DNA from: Tetrastigma voinierianum
Lineage: Eukaryota > Streptophyta > Magnoliopsida > Vitales > Vitaceae
Length of the DNA stretch: 64,000 bases
Direction of reading: 5' to 3'
Assembly: GCA_016808115.1 (NCBI GenBank)
Contig: JAEQBH010004102.1
Span: 62,001-126,000, forward strand
The notes under the pieces were generated by a model, which was given only the letters and a program-made list of their open reading frames with translations, was not told where the DNA came from and made no database searches. Shown here in pieces: positions 13,026 to 26,099 of the stretch. The position numbers were made by a program, and so were the translations under genes. Positions within the stretch are counted from its first letter, which is position 1. The number at the start of each line of letters is the position of its first letter.

Positions 13026-13968
13026 CGGGTACTCCTTGAGTGAGAAGAGACCCAAACTTATTTACTACACTCCGACAGTGAAAGTCTAAAAAAAGTGTAG
13101 ACATTGTGCGAAGCCAGTGGTGAGACTTCAGAAATCTGCTACCCACAAAAGACAATGATTTTATAAATGAAATGATCATTCGAGAAATGACATCAAAAGT
13201 TTGTTTTATAAAACTATGACCTTTGTTTTAAAATAATCATTGGATGTGCTCCATCAATGGCGGTTTATCACACATGGGCATCGCATTGTGTGGTAGGGGA
13301 GTCAGTAAGACTTGGAGTATAGAGTCGGTAAGAGGCTCGGATATGGTGCATGGGTGAGTCTCAATCTCATTTCGCCTTAGTATGTGAATTCAACCTAGGA
13401 TTGCATATTCCTATTTGGAATTGTGATGTAAATGTGATTGTTAAGGTGAACATTACATGTACACTTAGGTGGGAAGTAGCCTCTGTAGGAATTACTCTAC
13501 TTGGAGTGGCTCACCCTATATGGGATAGCATTTTAGGTGTGGAAAATGCTTCGGTGGGTGGTTCTTATTCGGAGTCGCGAGAGTGAAGAAAGTTGGCTTG
13601 TGGCTTTGTAATCATTTTTGTAAAATGTTTGAAGTAAATTCATTTTGACATGTACTAATGTATTAATGAGTGAAATTGAACTCATATGTAATTTTTATGT
13701 AAAAGAATTGTAATTTTTACTCCTAAATGGACCTGATGCAGTCATTGTGTTATATTGGGCCCCGAATGGGTCATGTGATTGTATAATGTACAGGTTGAGA
13801 ATTGGATAGAGCTCCCTGTACAAAGAAAACTATGTCCGATTTTTGTTAAATTATGGATCCCGGTAAATGGGACACACGATGTGGGATAGGGTTATTCGAT
13901 AATCCAAAGGTTTTCCACAGGTTGATGGGTGATCAACGAGTCCCTTGATTTTGGGGCGTCACTCAAAA
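13026..13968 (+). mobile_element. LTR fragment, same family (part 2)
   Basis: Matches the second half of the LTR at 6945-9184: 'CACTTAGGTGGGAAGTAGCC' (13,461) against 'CACTTAGGTAGGGAGTAACC' (8811), the CTCACCCT block, the 'GAAGAAAGTTG' block, and the end 'TTTTGGGGCGTCACT' at 13,968. With 9185-10,513 it forms one LTR split by the hAT-like element. Confidence 0.65.
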
Positions 13969-15121
13969 ATTATAAAAAAAAAAACAAAAAATAATCTCCA
14001 CTCTAAAAAGCTCTAAAAAAATTACATGTGATACTCAATATATAGAAGGCATAAAAAAAATGTATGTGATGGTCAATGTATGTGTGGAAATCATGTAAGA
14101 ACCCTGATGTAGGTTATCATGCAAAATGCCATGATGGACAAGGCTCTAATTTGATGTGCATGTTTGCGTCCACAAATATTATATATGGTGTTTAGGAACA
14201 CATCTTGTGTATTTGGCTTAAGTGATGTAAAATAGTCTCCTTATCCGTGGACGCAAAGTGCATTGTTGAACCATGTAAATTTATGTGTTCTTTTATTTTT
14301 CTCGTTTATTTTCTTCATATTTTCTATTTATTTGCAGCAACAACAATTTAATTCTAAAAGATTATTATATATCACTAGAAAAGCATTAATTAACATTGTT
14401 CATAAAAGGCTACATCCCTATCTCTCTATCAAGCTTGGTCTAATCCTTATCCTTTTTTAGTAATATAGACTTCGATTTTTTAATTATATTTAAGAAATTT
14501 AGAGGAATAGGAACCAGATACATATAAACACTTTTCTTAAAAATTTGAATCTGATTTGATATTATTTCTAACAATCTAAGAGAAAATATATGGGTTTTTA
14601 ATTTTTATTAACCTAGAGGTTCCTTATAAAACACTATTTTTTAATAAACGGGATCTTGTAGAAATATGGTTGGTGAACTAACCTTCTTCCTACGATTGAA
14701 GATTAGGAAACTTAAAGATGACATATTTTTTCTCACAATCCAAATATGCTAGGGAATTGGTTAAAATGTTTATTTTTGAATCCATCAAGCTCTTGTATGA
14801 ACCCCTATGTATGAACATGTCACCATAAGCTTAGCAGTTCTGCGTGATAAGATGTTGAAGCCAAAAGCCTTATAAAAAAATTATAAAGCTTGCTTATCAC
14901 CACGATTAGTCATCCTCAAATATTCGTTAGTATTGGAGTTTGTGCCAAAGCTAATCTAACAATAATTTTAGTTAAAAAATGATAAAATATATTAGTGGCA
15001 CTGGGACTTCAAACTAAGGGTTGTGACACTTATATGATACTTCTCTTATAATTGCTTGGTATTCCAAACGGTAACTCAACTAAAGATTTTAAGGATAATT
15101 AAAGAAAACACATTTAATTAG
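13969..15121. other. AT-rich spacer, nothing recognised
   Basis: AT-rich sequence with short A and T runs. The longest open frame (14,263-14,460) is low-complexity and has no support as a gene. Confidence 0.5.
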
Positions 15122-15915
15122 CACAGTGAATTTTTGTGTTTGTCTACATACGACTTGAAAATATTAACAAAATTGTAAACAATAATGGGTTTTACATTAT
15201 TCAGGTTGCTGTAAAAAAAAAAATTATAAATATGGTAAAAAAGTAATGATGGCAAAACATAACATCAAAATACTCCTACTGTAAAACCTATCCCCACTTG
15301 CCCATACTCTCATCCCTTTAAGCAAAAAAAAAAAAGATGAACATCATCTTCTTCTTCTTCCTTGATCGATCATAACATCATTGTTGGATGAGTGTGGCTA
15401 AACAATGTTCCTCCCCTCCCCCCATCCCGTCGACCCCTTTGAACCATTTGTAGGTAAGCTAATCCCAAAACCTTAACATCTTATAAACACATCTTCTTCT
15501 TCCTCCTTGGATCATGACGTCATTAGGTGAGTGTTCCTCCCTCCTATCCCGTCGGCCCATTCGAAGCTGTTGCAGGTAAGATAATAATAAAACCCTAACA
15601 TTTTCTTCTTCCCAAAACCCTAGCATCTTCTTCTTCCCAAAACCCTAACATATTCTTTTTCCCAAAACCCTAACGTCCTCTTCTTCTTCTTCTTCTTCAT
15701 TGGAACACTCACCCTCCTCATTGGAACACTCACCCTCCTCATTGGAACACCCATCATGACATTTCTATGGGAATGAAAACCTTCCTCACGAGATTTTTGG
15801 TGTAGTGTGACAATGCCATGTTATTTAGTATACTGGATAAGCTTCCTTGTTTTTGAAAATGGTACCACCATAACGTAATGGGTGCACTACCATAACGTAC
15901 TGGGGTACTATCATA
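15122..15915 (+). repeat. Left long inverted repeat
   Basis: The left arm includes C/T-rich 'TCTTCTTC' runs and three tandem copies of 'CCTCATTGGAACAC' (about 15,700-15,750). The right arm has one copy of this block. Confidence 0.7.
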
Positions 15916-18059
15916 ATGAAATAATTGTCAATACCCCATTAGTTTATATGTACATTACATTTTTATTTTGTTTTTTCCTAGTAATGAGTATTGATTAGAT
16001 TCCATGATTTAGCTTCCTTGAAGTCAAATTGGTACTATAACATTACATTGTATTAACAGGGACGCCACAACAAACAATTGCTAATTAAGACCTCTAAAGT
16101 AGTAGTGGGTTTTTATTCCATTCCTAGGTTTGTAATGAGTCAGGGAATTATTATGGATAGGTTAGGTCACTGGTTGTCATCAATTGTTGCATTGGTACCA
16201 CCATAACATATTGAGGGTACTACCATATTGAAAAAATGGGCAATTTGGAAAAAATGGCCAAGACCACATACAAATAAGTATGTTACACACCTAACCTATT
16301 ATATATATGTTTATGGTTGTAATGAGTCAAATCATTATTAAGCTACATTTGGAATGGTATTACTACCATAATATCGTGAGTGTACAACCCGCAATATATT
16401 AGGTGTACTACCATAACATACTGAGATTGTACTATGCAGTACTATCACTTAACTCTTTGGTTATTATTTTACCTATTATGGATGCCTAATAAAAGCATTA
16501 GTTATGCTTACAGTCGTCGTAAAAGATAAAATAGTAAAACTATTATGTTGTATTTATTGGTTGGAAGTGTAGGCGTATACAATTCATGGATTGAATGCGA
16601 AGAAGGGTGATATTTCTAAGGGGTCTATACAAAACCTACACTTCTAGAGACGAAGTTATGCAATCGTAGGTGCAAGATCCACCAAGATGGAAGAGACCTG
16701 ATGGATATGATGTTGGAATATCTTCCCTTACTTACAATTGTGAATATGAAGACAAAAAAACAAATTGAGAAGTATTCAAGTGCTATGTATAGTTGTTTCA
16801 TTATTTGGGTCATAATAGCATTAATGTATGTGATTGTAGTGGGATAATTGTTGTAATGCCTTTAGCAAATTGTATGAATTAAAATTTTCTTGAAATAATA
16901 TCATCTTGTTTATAGAATGAACATTGATTGTAATCTTTACTTGATATGAATGAAAATTCATACTTTTGCTTCAAGTACACTTCTTTGTAATCACAAAATA
17001 TATGGCTCTAGGCACAACATGCCAACAAAATGTTGCACAAATTGATGAAAACGCCCCGAAATAAAAACAAACTGATATCACATTCAAAAGGTGCGTCCTC
17101 TTGACCACACAATAAAAGAACCCTCGGTCGGAAGCACCCGCTTAATCTAACTTCAACTTTCTTCAACCGTAGACTAAATTCGACCATAAATGACGAACAA
17201 TACAAACAACACACAAAATTGAAGCAAAAAAGTATGAAATAAGTCTTCATCATTTGGATTTATATGGAATCACACAACAATGGAAAGAAAAATGTTTAAA
17301 GTACAATAAAAAATGAATAATGAGCCATATAAAATACATATTACAGTAAATGTTCCCTTCCATTCACAATGGTAACTGTTCAACTATTACAAATGTATTA
17401 CTTTATTGGTGAAGTTCATAATTTATATTATACAATAATTAACAATATTAATAAATGAGTTACATCAGTAATGCACTTGAACTATTTTGCATATTTTGGT
17501 TGTCTTAATGTCCATATCTTGGAGTTAGTGAAGAAATGTAGTAGGTCCATCTAAGTGTATATACTTTTTTATATAGCATGTTTCATCTATAAGTCTAAGC
17601 TTTGTGTACACCACATCCATAGAATAACACCCTTCATTGGCATTCAAACCAAAAGTCAAAGCCTTAATTTTTTTTACCAACAAAAACGATGTAATAGGTT
17701 GCCATTTTAGATTTCTGAAAGGTTAAGTAATAATGGTTAATTATACATAATAAGTCAACTAATAAATAAGTTCAACTAATAAATGCTTATGGAATTGGTC
17801 TTCAAGTTTAGATGGCACATGGTATGAGGATTTCGCATAATAAATAAATGGTTTAATGCTTAAAATTAGTGAAATATTCATGGCTTAAAATATGTAAATG
17901 CAAGAAATTACATAGCAATAAATAATATTTCTTCAAAGTAATTATTTTCAAATAAGCAAATTTACTAATTCATCAAGTGCCTTGACTCATAATATACATA
18001 AACATATTTAATTAATAATTAGTGTACATATTTATATAGGGATTTTGACCAATTTTTTT

Positions 18060-18740
18060 ATTATGGTTGTATAGGGTAGTACCCCCGATATGTTATGGTA
18101 GTACCCTCGGTATGTTATGGTAGTACTAATCACGAAAACAAGGGAGCTCATCCAGTATACCAGATAATATGCTAGTACAAATATTTGGGGCCAAATACTA
18201 ATTTCCATAACACACTACAACATAAATCTCATGAGGAAGCTTCCTACCACAAAAACCAGCGATGGGTGCGTTCCAATGAAGAAGAAGATGTTCACTGGGG
18301 ATTACCTATCTACGTGTATGCTTCGAACAAGGTCAACATGACATGAGGTAGGAACTCACCTTAAGAAGTGTCAGATCCCCAAGGAGGAAGAAGGTGTGGG
18401 TTTTATAGATGCTAGATTTTGGATTAGCTTACATGAGTCGTTCAAAGCGGGTCCATGGATCGGGAGGAGGAACCTTATCGAGCCACACTCATCCACAATG
18501 GCGCTATGATCCATCAAGGAGGAAGTTAAGATGATGATGTTCTATGTTTTTTTTTTTATTAGTGAGAGAGAGGGATATGTTTTATATGTGGGTATTTTGG
18601 TGTTATGTTTTTCCATCATTACTTTTTTACTATATTTTTAATTATTTTTTCTAACAATATCCTGAATAATGTAAAACCCATTTTTATTTTCAATTTTGCT
18701 AATATTTCAAACTGATGTAGCCGAACACAAGATTCCTTTT
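18060..18740 (-). repeat. Right long inverted repeat
   Basis: Reverse-complement counterpart of the left arm. It is shorter because the left arm contains extra tandem copies, and the arms differ by many substitutions and indels. Confidence 0.7.
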
Positions 18741-19149
18741 TTAGTTAATGATTATCTTATGGTTGTCTTGGTAAGAAATAAAACTTCATATCTTAATCTA
18801 CCTATGAAGGTATATGTATATTTGCCAAAAAGTAGTAGAACATGACTTTTATGGTTGAAATAAACGATGGGGGATAATGGGATTAAGCAAGATACCATGA
18901 ACAACTCTATCGTTAGAAGTTTTAGCTTTTAAGTAGGGGTGAACAAAAAAATATAAGAAATTGAGCCGACTGAGAAACCAAACCGAAATCGAACTGATAA
19001 ATAGGTTAATCGAACTGATCTGTTCGCTTTTAGTTTTTGTTGTATATAATTCTCGGTTTCAATTTAGGTTTACAAAATATAAAAATCATGGTTTTGGTTA
19101 ACAAAAAAAATACTAATTTTATACTAAAATTATAAAATAAAATGTATAT

Positions 19150-19205
<56 letters not shown>

Positions 19206-19260
19206 ATAAAAATAAATTTATATATAGGTTGACATTGTCATATAAATTAAATCTATATAA
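18741..19260. other. Flank of the Copia element, with (TA)n at 19,156-19,202
   Basis: AT-rich. Starts with ordinary spacer, then 'GGGGTGAACAAAAAAATA' near 18,936 and 'AACCAAACCGAAATCGAAC' near 18,976, which resemble the ends of common plant hAT-type repeats. Only one end was found, so no element is claimed. A TA microsatellite sits at 19,156-19,202. Confidence 0.5.
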
Positions 19261-19265
19261 CATAT

Positions 19266-19350
19266 TGTTGAAGATGTAACTCAGAGAAGGTTGGAACAAG
19301 ATTTAAGACAAAGAATAGCAAATGGGAGCTGGAATAAGAAGCGGAAGATC
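19266..19350 (-). repeat. Copia 3' LTR, first piece
   Basis: Matches 36,419-36,511 of the other LTR ('AAGGTTGGAACAAGA' against 'AAGGTCGGAACAAGA', then 'GCAAATGGGAG', then 'AAGCGGAAGATC'). It is interrupted right after GAAGATC by the chromovirus LTR. Confidence 0.85.
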
Positions 19351-20606
19351 TGAAGGATCCCAACCCGGATTAACCTCATGAACCCGAGGGGACCTCCCGA
19401 CACTCCAATGAATATAGAAACTTTTCCTCAAAACAATCAAATAAAATCCATGGAGCGAACCCCTTTACAATCATTTACATATCTTTAGAAAATAATGCGG
19501 AAGTGAAATGATAAATTTTTTTTTTTATTTTTTCTTTTTCAAACACTTGATTTTTCCTAAAAATCTACTTCGCAGTTTCCTCTGCTTTTCTTTGACTTTC
19601 CCAAATTTACAAAAACCTAATGAAAGCATTTAAAAACACTTCTAAACTTCAAATTTTAAATTTCCATATTAGGACTCCTCGTCCACAACCCAATCAAACA
19701 CAATAGACATACATATACATTTATTTACTTCAAATCATCAAAACATTCAAACCTTTTTCTATTCCATGCACATTTTTATCAAAAGATTGGGCTTGAGCAG
19801 GCTTAAGCCGACCGCCTACGTACCTCATCCACTAAGGATCAAAGCCCACGTAGTTCCCTTTCAAAATATATACATATATACATATATACATGACAAAATA
19901 TTCAACATATACAATATGAAAATATATATACACAGTAAATACATGCGCCGGCCTCCTTGATGGCTCACTGTCAGGTGTGGATGCTCACCGCGCACTCCGT
20001 CAGCCTCGAAAATGGTTTTGAAACATACTTAAAAAGAATGAGCTAAAGGAGCTCGTTGAGTATATTTTTATTTAGATAACATTTTCAAGTGATATAGCAA
20101 AGTAATAAATACTTATACAATTAAAAATCAATTTATGCCTTAAACTTTCTTTCTTTCTTTACTTTTCTTTCCGATGGAACTCAGGATAAACACACCAATG
20201 GGCCTGAGTATTGATTCGTGAGGATACCTCATTCCAAATATAACCACTACTACCGAGGAGAAACTCACGCTTCAGATGGGTGGTTCCAAACATAAAGACT
20301 TTATCACGTGTAAGGATATTACTCTAAACACCTATTTCCTCTCTTTCGCTAGTAACCTATAACTTACTCCTCTAAATCCTTACACGCTTAAAGTAATTTC
20401 TACGATATAAGCTTGGTATCAATCATATAGGGTTAGGTAACCATCAAGAAAACCTTTCTTCAAATACATTTCTAAATCCCTTTTAAACACTTTTTACTTT
20501 ATTATTTATATTTATGGCCATTTACACATTTTTAAACTTCCATAATACCTTTTAACACATGCATATATATATACTTTAATATAAATATATATATATATAT
20601 ATATAA

Positions 20607-20664
<58 letters not shown>

Positions 20665-22555
20665 ATGCAAGATAAAATATTTCCATTAAACTTTTCGCCT
20701 TTAATATTAAAACCATTCACTTTTAAAACTCAATTGTCAAAATCATTTACACTCACTGCCTGTCGCTGACCCCTGGCCATTTCCTGCCTTTGCTTTTAAA
20801 TTTACACACTCAACGACACGGCAACGTATTAATCGTCAGATAGAGTAAAACTTAACGTATTTCACACGTTAAAGTCAGTTTAGGGTCACACAACATTCAT
20901 ATAAAGCCAAATTAACAAATTACCCTTGATCACTAAAAACCACTCATTTTGGCCAACTCTTCCAACAATACTTATAGACTTTATGACCTAAAATTTATTC
21001 AAACGGTCTTCAAAAATTATGAAACTCTCCAGATCAGTCCTTTATATATCCAATGACATCTCTCTAAATTTTCAATTTAAAATACCTTCTCTAAGGCCCT
21101 CAACCACATAACACAAGTTACAGCATGTTTTTGATGCCAATTTGGTTAACTCACTGAATCACCCACTGTTATCCTTGATTTATGGGGCCTTAACTCCATA
21201 AATTGGAAATTGTTTCTTTACTCATTTGAAGCTATTATTATAAGGTTTCTTCTCCAATTGGAATCACCCAATTTGGATCACCAAAACTCAAGTTATTGTA
21301 TTTTACATCTAGATGACTCAATTTTGCGTAACAGAATTCTTGGTACATAGTCTAATTTTGATAAATTTTATGGGCACTTTGGGGTTACATTTTGCTTGAA
21401 CTTCCTTCAGCTATCTTATTCCCCTAGAACTCTATTTTACCCATAATTTTGAATCACTCAATTTGGATGAGTGAAACTCCACTTATGACCAAAACACTAC
21501 AACCATACCCAAAACAGAGCAAAATCAGTGAGCTACACGAGCTCACATTTCAGTCCGTATTTGGGAGCTCAGAGCTACAATTTGTTCTTGGTTCTCCTTA
21601 TAAATTTGTATCCCTATATCTTATGGTTCTTACCAATTAGAATCAATTGATTTGGATGATTCGAATCTTAATCTATAGCCAAAATATGCAGGTTTTAGAT
21701 GGTGAATTCTTGACAACAATTTTTTAAAAACCTAACATTCTCTTTTTTTTACACTATTCCAGCTAATACCTCAAAACCACATAGAATTTAACTAAAACAA
21801 CCTAATAACACTTGAATTGGCAGGATTTGGAAATTCATAAACCAAACCTCTAGGTGAAAATCCAAGAATTCAACCCAAGGTCCACCACCTCTACAAAAAC
21901 CATAAAAATTATGATGATTCCATGTTAATTTTCACTCAATTCAGTTTTCCCCACATAACTCAACAAATCTAGGTCAGTGATCTCACCACAAAACCTTAGA
22001 AAAAGAAAGAAACAATTCTCCAAACCAAAAACCTTAGGAATCCAAAAATACACTTGATTTAAAAAAGTTAAAACATACCTTTTTCTCCTTCTCCTTCCCT
22101 CCTCTTCTTCCTCTTCTTCCTCCTCTCTCTTCCTCTTCTTTCTCTTCTTTCTCCCTTCTCCCTCCTCTCCTACGGGTTGCCTTATAGAATTGGCACCAAA
22201 TAGAAATTGTTGTCTTATCTCATCCCATTTAGTCTCAACTTTTCCTTTACCTTTAACATTTGGTCCCCCCATCTCTTAATATTGTCAATCAACTTTATGT
22301 TATTTCAATTTTTTGGCATCCTATCTTCTCAAGATTTGCACATCAACTTTTGACATTTCTATTATGGTTCATCTCTACTTACTTGATTTTCATCATTTAT
22401 GGTACTTACAATTTTACTCCTTTCTTCTAGTATCACATTCCGTGTTTCATTTAATTTTATCATTTCCTAATTTCATCTCCAAAATATTACAATGTGACAC
22501 TTAGTGCTCATATGTGCCCCAACAAGCATGTACCGTACATCCTCTCGACGGCGCA
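19351..22555 (-). repeat. Chromovirus 3' LTR
   Basis: Starts 'TGAAGGATCCC' and ends 'TCGACGGCGCA'. It contains a TA repeat near 20,584-20,661 and a C/T-rich tract near 22,080-22,170. Compared with its partner, AT-rich parts are nearly identical (e.g. 21,000-21,170 against 29,006-29,175, only a few differences), while GC-rich parts (e.g. 19,940-20,000) are scrambled. Confidence 0.9.
20584..20661. repeat. (TA)n microsatellite in LTR
   Basis: TA run interrupted once by 'AGT' near 20,606. The partner LTR carries its own TA run at 28,609-28,672, and the two differ in length as expected for microsatellite slippage. Confidence 0.95.
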
Positions 22556-22570
22556 AAATCCTCCTCTTGT
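22556..22570 (-). other. Polypurine tract of the chromovirus
   Basis: Minus-strand 'AAGAGGAGGATTT' lies directly next to the inner edge of the 3' LTR, where plus-strand DNA synthesis is primed. Confidence 0.65.
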
Positions 22571-22599
22571 GTTCATTTCATTCCTCAAACGAATAAACT

Positions 22600-23990
22600 A
22601 AAACCCAAAAGAAAGTAAGGAAAAATACCTCATTCTAAAATGAATTGAGGGTATCGACTAACATCTAAGCCTCCGTCCCAAGTAGCTTCCTCTACCATGA
22701 CTCCTCCACAATACCTTCACCAAATGGAATATTCTTGATGCTAGACCATTCTGATTACCAGGATCTACACCGGTTCCTCTTCATGCTTCAAGTTCTCTAG
22801 ATTTCCACCGGGTTGCTTCTATTAATACATGTGAAGGGTCTAGTATGTGATTTCAGGAGCATAGAAACATGGAAACATCGTGAATGCGATCGAGGTCATA
22901 GCGGCAACCTTAATCACACACCTCCCAATCCTCTCAACACCCTATATAGTCCAATATATCGTGGACTCAACTTTCCACGTTTCCCCAAATCTTAGTACGC
23001 CTTCCATGGGAAATCCTCAAAATACCATATCCCCTACCTCGAACTCTAGGTCCCTACGGCATTGTCCCATAACTTTTCTGGCCGGTTATGCAATTTTCAA
23101 CATTCTTATAACTTTGATCTTATCACAAGTCATCACTGGACAATCGACCTACTAATTTCCTTTCGCCTACCTCGTCCCAAATGCATCGGAGTTCGACATT
23201 TTCGGCCCATAAAGAGCCTCATAAGAGGGCAAACCAATACCGCCCGATAACCGTTATTGTATGATCCCATCAGGGTGTGACGGGTGTCCCAACTCCTCTA
23301 AACTCCATAACACATGCCCTAAGCATGTCCTCTAAAGTCCTGTGATAGTCCCCTAAGATCGCCATCCTGGTCTGCGGGATGAAAAGCCGTATTGAAGTGC
23401 AGCTGAGCCAAGGGCATTCTCAGAACTCGGGCCAAACCGTGAGGTAAACCGATCTCTCGTCTCGAAACAATGGAAACCGCACTCATGCAGCCGATAATCT
23501 CTAACGTATAATCGCGGGGGCCAACTTATCCACGAATCACTATTCGATAGGTAGAAAATGGGCTGATTTCACAAATTGCCTACAATCACCCCATATCATC
23601 ATGGCCACTCCGGCAACGTGGAAGTCCTACCAAAAAATCCATAGTGATTCTCTCCCATTTCCACTGAGGGATCGAGAGTGACTATAATAGTCCCGCGGCC
23701 TTCCTCGATGTTCAGGCTTTCACCTGTCGACTCGCGAGACATCCGAGACGAACTCGTAATGATCCCTCTTCATACCCTTCCACCGCAGTGCTTTAGGTAT
23801 GATACATCTTTGTGCTTCCCTTGATGCATAGCATGCCGAGTGTTCAGGCTTCTCCATAATCTCTCTCCTCACATCACCTACATCTGGTACACACAACCTC
23901 TGTCCCATGACCACGGTACCATCCTCTCTCAATGACAAATCCCCTCGTTGCCCAAACTCTACTTCACCTCTCAACTTCACTATCATCTGT
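22600..23990 (-). pseudogene. Chromovirus integrase with chromodomain
   Basis: Minus-strand pieces in order: GDLSLREDGTVVMGQRLCVP and DVRREIMEKPEHSACYAS (23,720-23,986) are the zinc-domain approach. KSAHFLPIE near 23,550 and RFTSRF near 23,430 belong to the catalytic core. YEALYGPKMSNSDAFG follows near 23,210, then FEVGDMVFLRISP and LGKRGKLSPRYIGLYRVL near 23,000-23,080, then VEEATWD near 22,690 (chromodomain). Frame changes occur every 50-150 bases and several conserved residues are lost. It follows RNase H and ends against the left LTR, the standard Gypsy order. Confidence 0.88.
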
Positions 23991-23999
23991 GGATCTTGA

Positions 24000-24990
24000 A
24001 TATGAAGCCTTTAATCCTCGGTCTATCAATACAAGACGACATGAAATGTGGCTACGCATTTCCGAACTGCCGCCTGGGCCTCACACCTAAGGACCTCACT
24101 CTATGAGTCGGTAAAGATGCACGACTCCCCGCGCGATATGGAACCTGGCGGTCTCCTACTAAGAGCATCTGCTACCAAGTTCGCCTTTCCAGGATGATAT
24201 TCAATGGTACATTCATAATCCTGATCGGGCCTAATCCATCTCCTCTGGCTCTCGTTCAGTCTCCTTCTCAGAAATGTGTGATACCTAAGCTCTTATGATC
24301 CCGAAAATCCTATATAGGGCACTCCATATAAGTAATGCCTCCATATCCGCAAGGCAAATACTACGGCTGCTAGCTCAAGGTCGTGTGTAGGATAATTTGT
24401 TCATGCTTCTTCAATCGCTCTAGAAGCATATGCAATCACCTTGTCATCTCCGCATTAACATACAACCTAAAGCTCCTAGCCAGAGGCATCACAATACACT
24501 ACAAAGCCATCCTGCCCTGATGGAAGTGTGGCACTGAGCCGAGGTCAATCTCCCTTCGCTTCATCAAAACTCGGCCGACAAGTCTTTGACCGTAGTGTTC
24601 CTTTCCTTGTCAATTTAGTCAAAGGTGCGGCTATCTCGAAAAATCCCTCAACGAACTTTACTACAGAATACCCCGCCAAACCCGTAAAACCCTTATCTCC
24701 CTGGTAACACTTGTAGGAGGTTTCCACCCAAGATAGCCGACTCGCGGATCCACCGGTCTCCTCCTCATGGTAAACTATGTGTCCCAAAAGGCGACACCGC
24801 CGAGCCAAACCGACACTACCGAGCTCGTATATAACCGATGTTCCCGCAATGTTTGCAACCATCCCGCGCTCAGATGTTCTTTCACGCCCGAATAGATCAA
24901 TATATCGTCAATAAACACGATAACAAATCGATATAAGTAAGGCCTAAAAAACTCGCTCCATGAGATCCATAAAGCCACGTGGGGCATTCG
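24000..24990 (-). pseudogene. Chromovirus reverse transcriptase / RNase H
   Basis: The minus-strand piece at 24,775-24,987 reads RFVIVFIDDILIYSG, the RT catalytic box with both aspartates present. LQTLREHRLYTS follows. The piece at 24,545-24,862 contains GLAGYSVVKFVEGF and IAAPLTKLTRKG, the connection to RNase H. Stretches further along (24.0-24.5 kb) have RNase H-like order but are heavily broken. The N-terminal RT fingers lie in other frames from 25.0 to 25.4 kb. Reverse transcription and removal of the RNA template would be its role. No single frame covers it. Confidence 0.88.
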
Positions 24991-25724
24991 TATTCAAAAC
25001 GGCATGACTAGAAACTCAAAATGCCCGTACTGCGGTTCACGTCGCTCTTGAAACATCCCCATCATGAACTCAACTGATGATAGCCCCCACCTCAAATCAA
25101 TCTCGAGAATACCTTAGCTCCCGTAGAATCGATCAAAGAGATCATCAACTCGGAAGAGGATACCGATTACGCATTGTTACCTTATTCGCTAACTCTCTGT
25201 AATCAATACATAACCGCATGCTTCCGTCCTTTTCTTCACAAATAAAAATTCCGCGGCTCCCAAGGAGACGTGCCCGGTCCGAATTTAACCCCTTGTTGAC
25301 CATTTCTCTTCCATCTACACCTTAAGTTCTTCAATTCATAGGCCATCCTATAGGGCGCCCTCGAACCTAAGCCTGGCCCTGTGTGGCTAACTTGATCCGA
25401 AAATCAATCTCTCCGTCTGGGGGGGTAATCCCGAAGATCATCCGGAAACACATCCGCAAATTCCTTTGACTATCGAATGTCTTCCAATCTCATATCTTCA
25501 TCTCTCACCTCAACCGAGATAGGCTAGATACCCGGATATGACTGTAGCATCTTCCCGTTTCTCATCATTACGTACATCATACTCGAGGACAATATCTTCC
25601 TTACCCTACAAAGTGCTAATCCCCGGGTTCCCCCAAAGCCACGTAACTTAACTTCTTTCCCGGGCTAATCCATGGTGGCGTGATGTCAAGACAACCAGTC
25701 CATCCCTAAGATCACATCGAAGTC

Positions 25725-25928
25725 CTAGATGTCCAACAATACCAAATTGGCCCTAAACTCATGGCCCTCAATAATCACTCTATAACCCATGTATACTCTA
25801 TCTGCTATAAGTGAATCTCTTGTAGGAAGGGAGACTACCATACTACAATCTATGGGTTGTATCTCTATGTTCACTTGTGCAATAAATTTCACAGAAATAA
25901 ACGAGTGAGTAGCACCCGGATCTATCAA
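25725..25928 (-). pseudogene. Chromovirus aspartic protease remnant
   Basis: Minus-strand frame with IDPGATHSFIS near its start, which matches the DTGATHSF-type active site of plant Gypsy proteases. The aspartate is retained and the Thr next to it is Pro. GHEFRANLVLLDI follows, the usual link towards RT. It lies between the gag zinc knuckles and RT, as expected. Confidence 0.85.
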
Positions 25929-26099
25929 GACATAAGCATCCCTATCAAAACTCGATAAGACTAATACGACCTCCTCGGTGCTACATCCCGCCTCCGCCGG
26001 GGTGACTCCGCAAACATCCTAAATTTAGGCTCGATGTCGTCCCATCCGTCCTCTAGATGTCTGGAAGCCCCACCGGGCTGGGGTCCTCCAGCTCAGTAA

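Larger units (their letters stand above)
15122..18740. mobile_element. DNA transposon with very long inverted repeats (Mutator-like?)
   Basis: The first 0.8 kb and last 0.7 kb are inverted copies. Shared in order from each end are 'TTGTGTT', 'CTACAT', 'GGGTTTTACATTATTCAGG', 'AAAAAGTAATGATGG', 'AAAACATAACA', 'CTTCCTTGATCGATCATAAC' (about 15,358; 'CCTTGATGGATCATAGC' on the right), 'GGATGAGTGTGGCT', 'TTGAAC', 'GTAAGCTAATCC' and 'GTATACTGGAT'. Plant elements with TIRs this long are usually MULEs. The 9-bp flanks TTTAATTAG and TTTAGTTAA differ at two places and might be a worn target duplication. The 2.1 kb centre has only short frames and no recognisable MURA domain, so it is probably non-autonomous. 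Confidence 0.7.

Noticed and set aside
16625..17253. Two hydrophobic minus-strand frames as possible membrane proteins
   Set aside because: Short, AT-driven composition inside the long-TIR element; no family resemblance.
20532..20720. Tyr/Ile repeat frame
   Set aside because: Translation of a TA microsatellite.
22081..22272. Arg/Glu-rich minus-strand frame (KKRKKRKREEEE type), also at 29,901-30,194
   Set aside because: It is the translation of a CTTCTTCC tract shared by both LTRs; not a protein.
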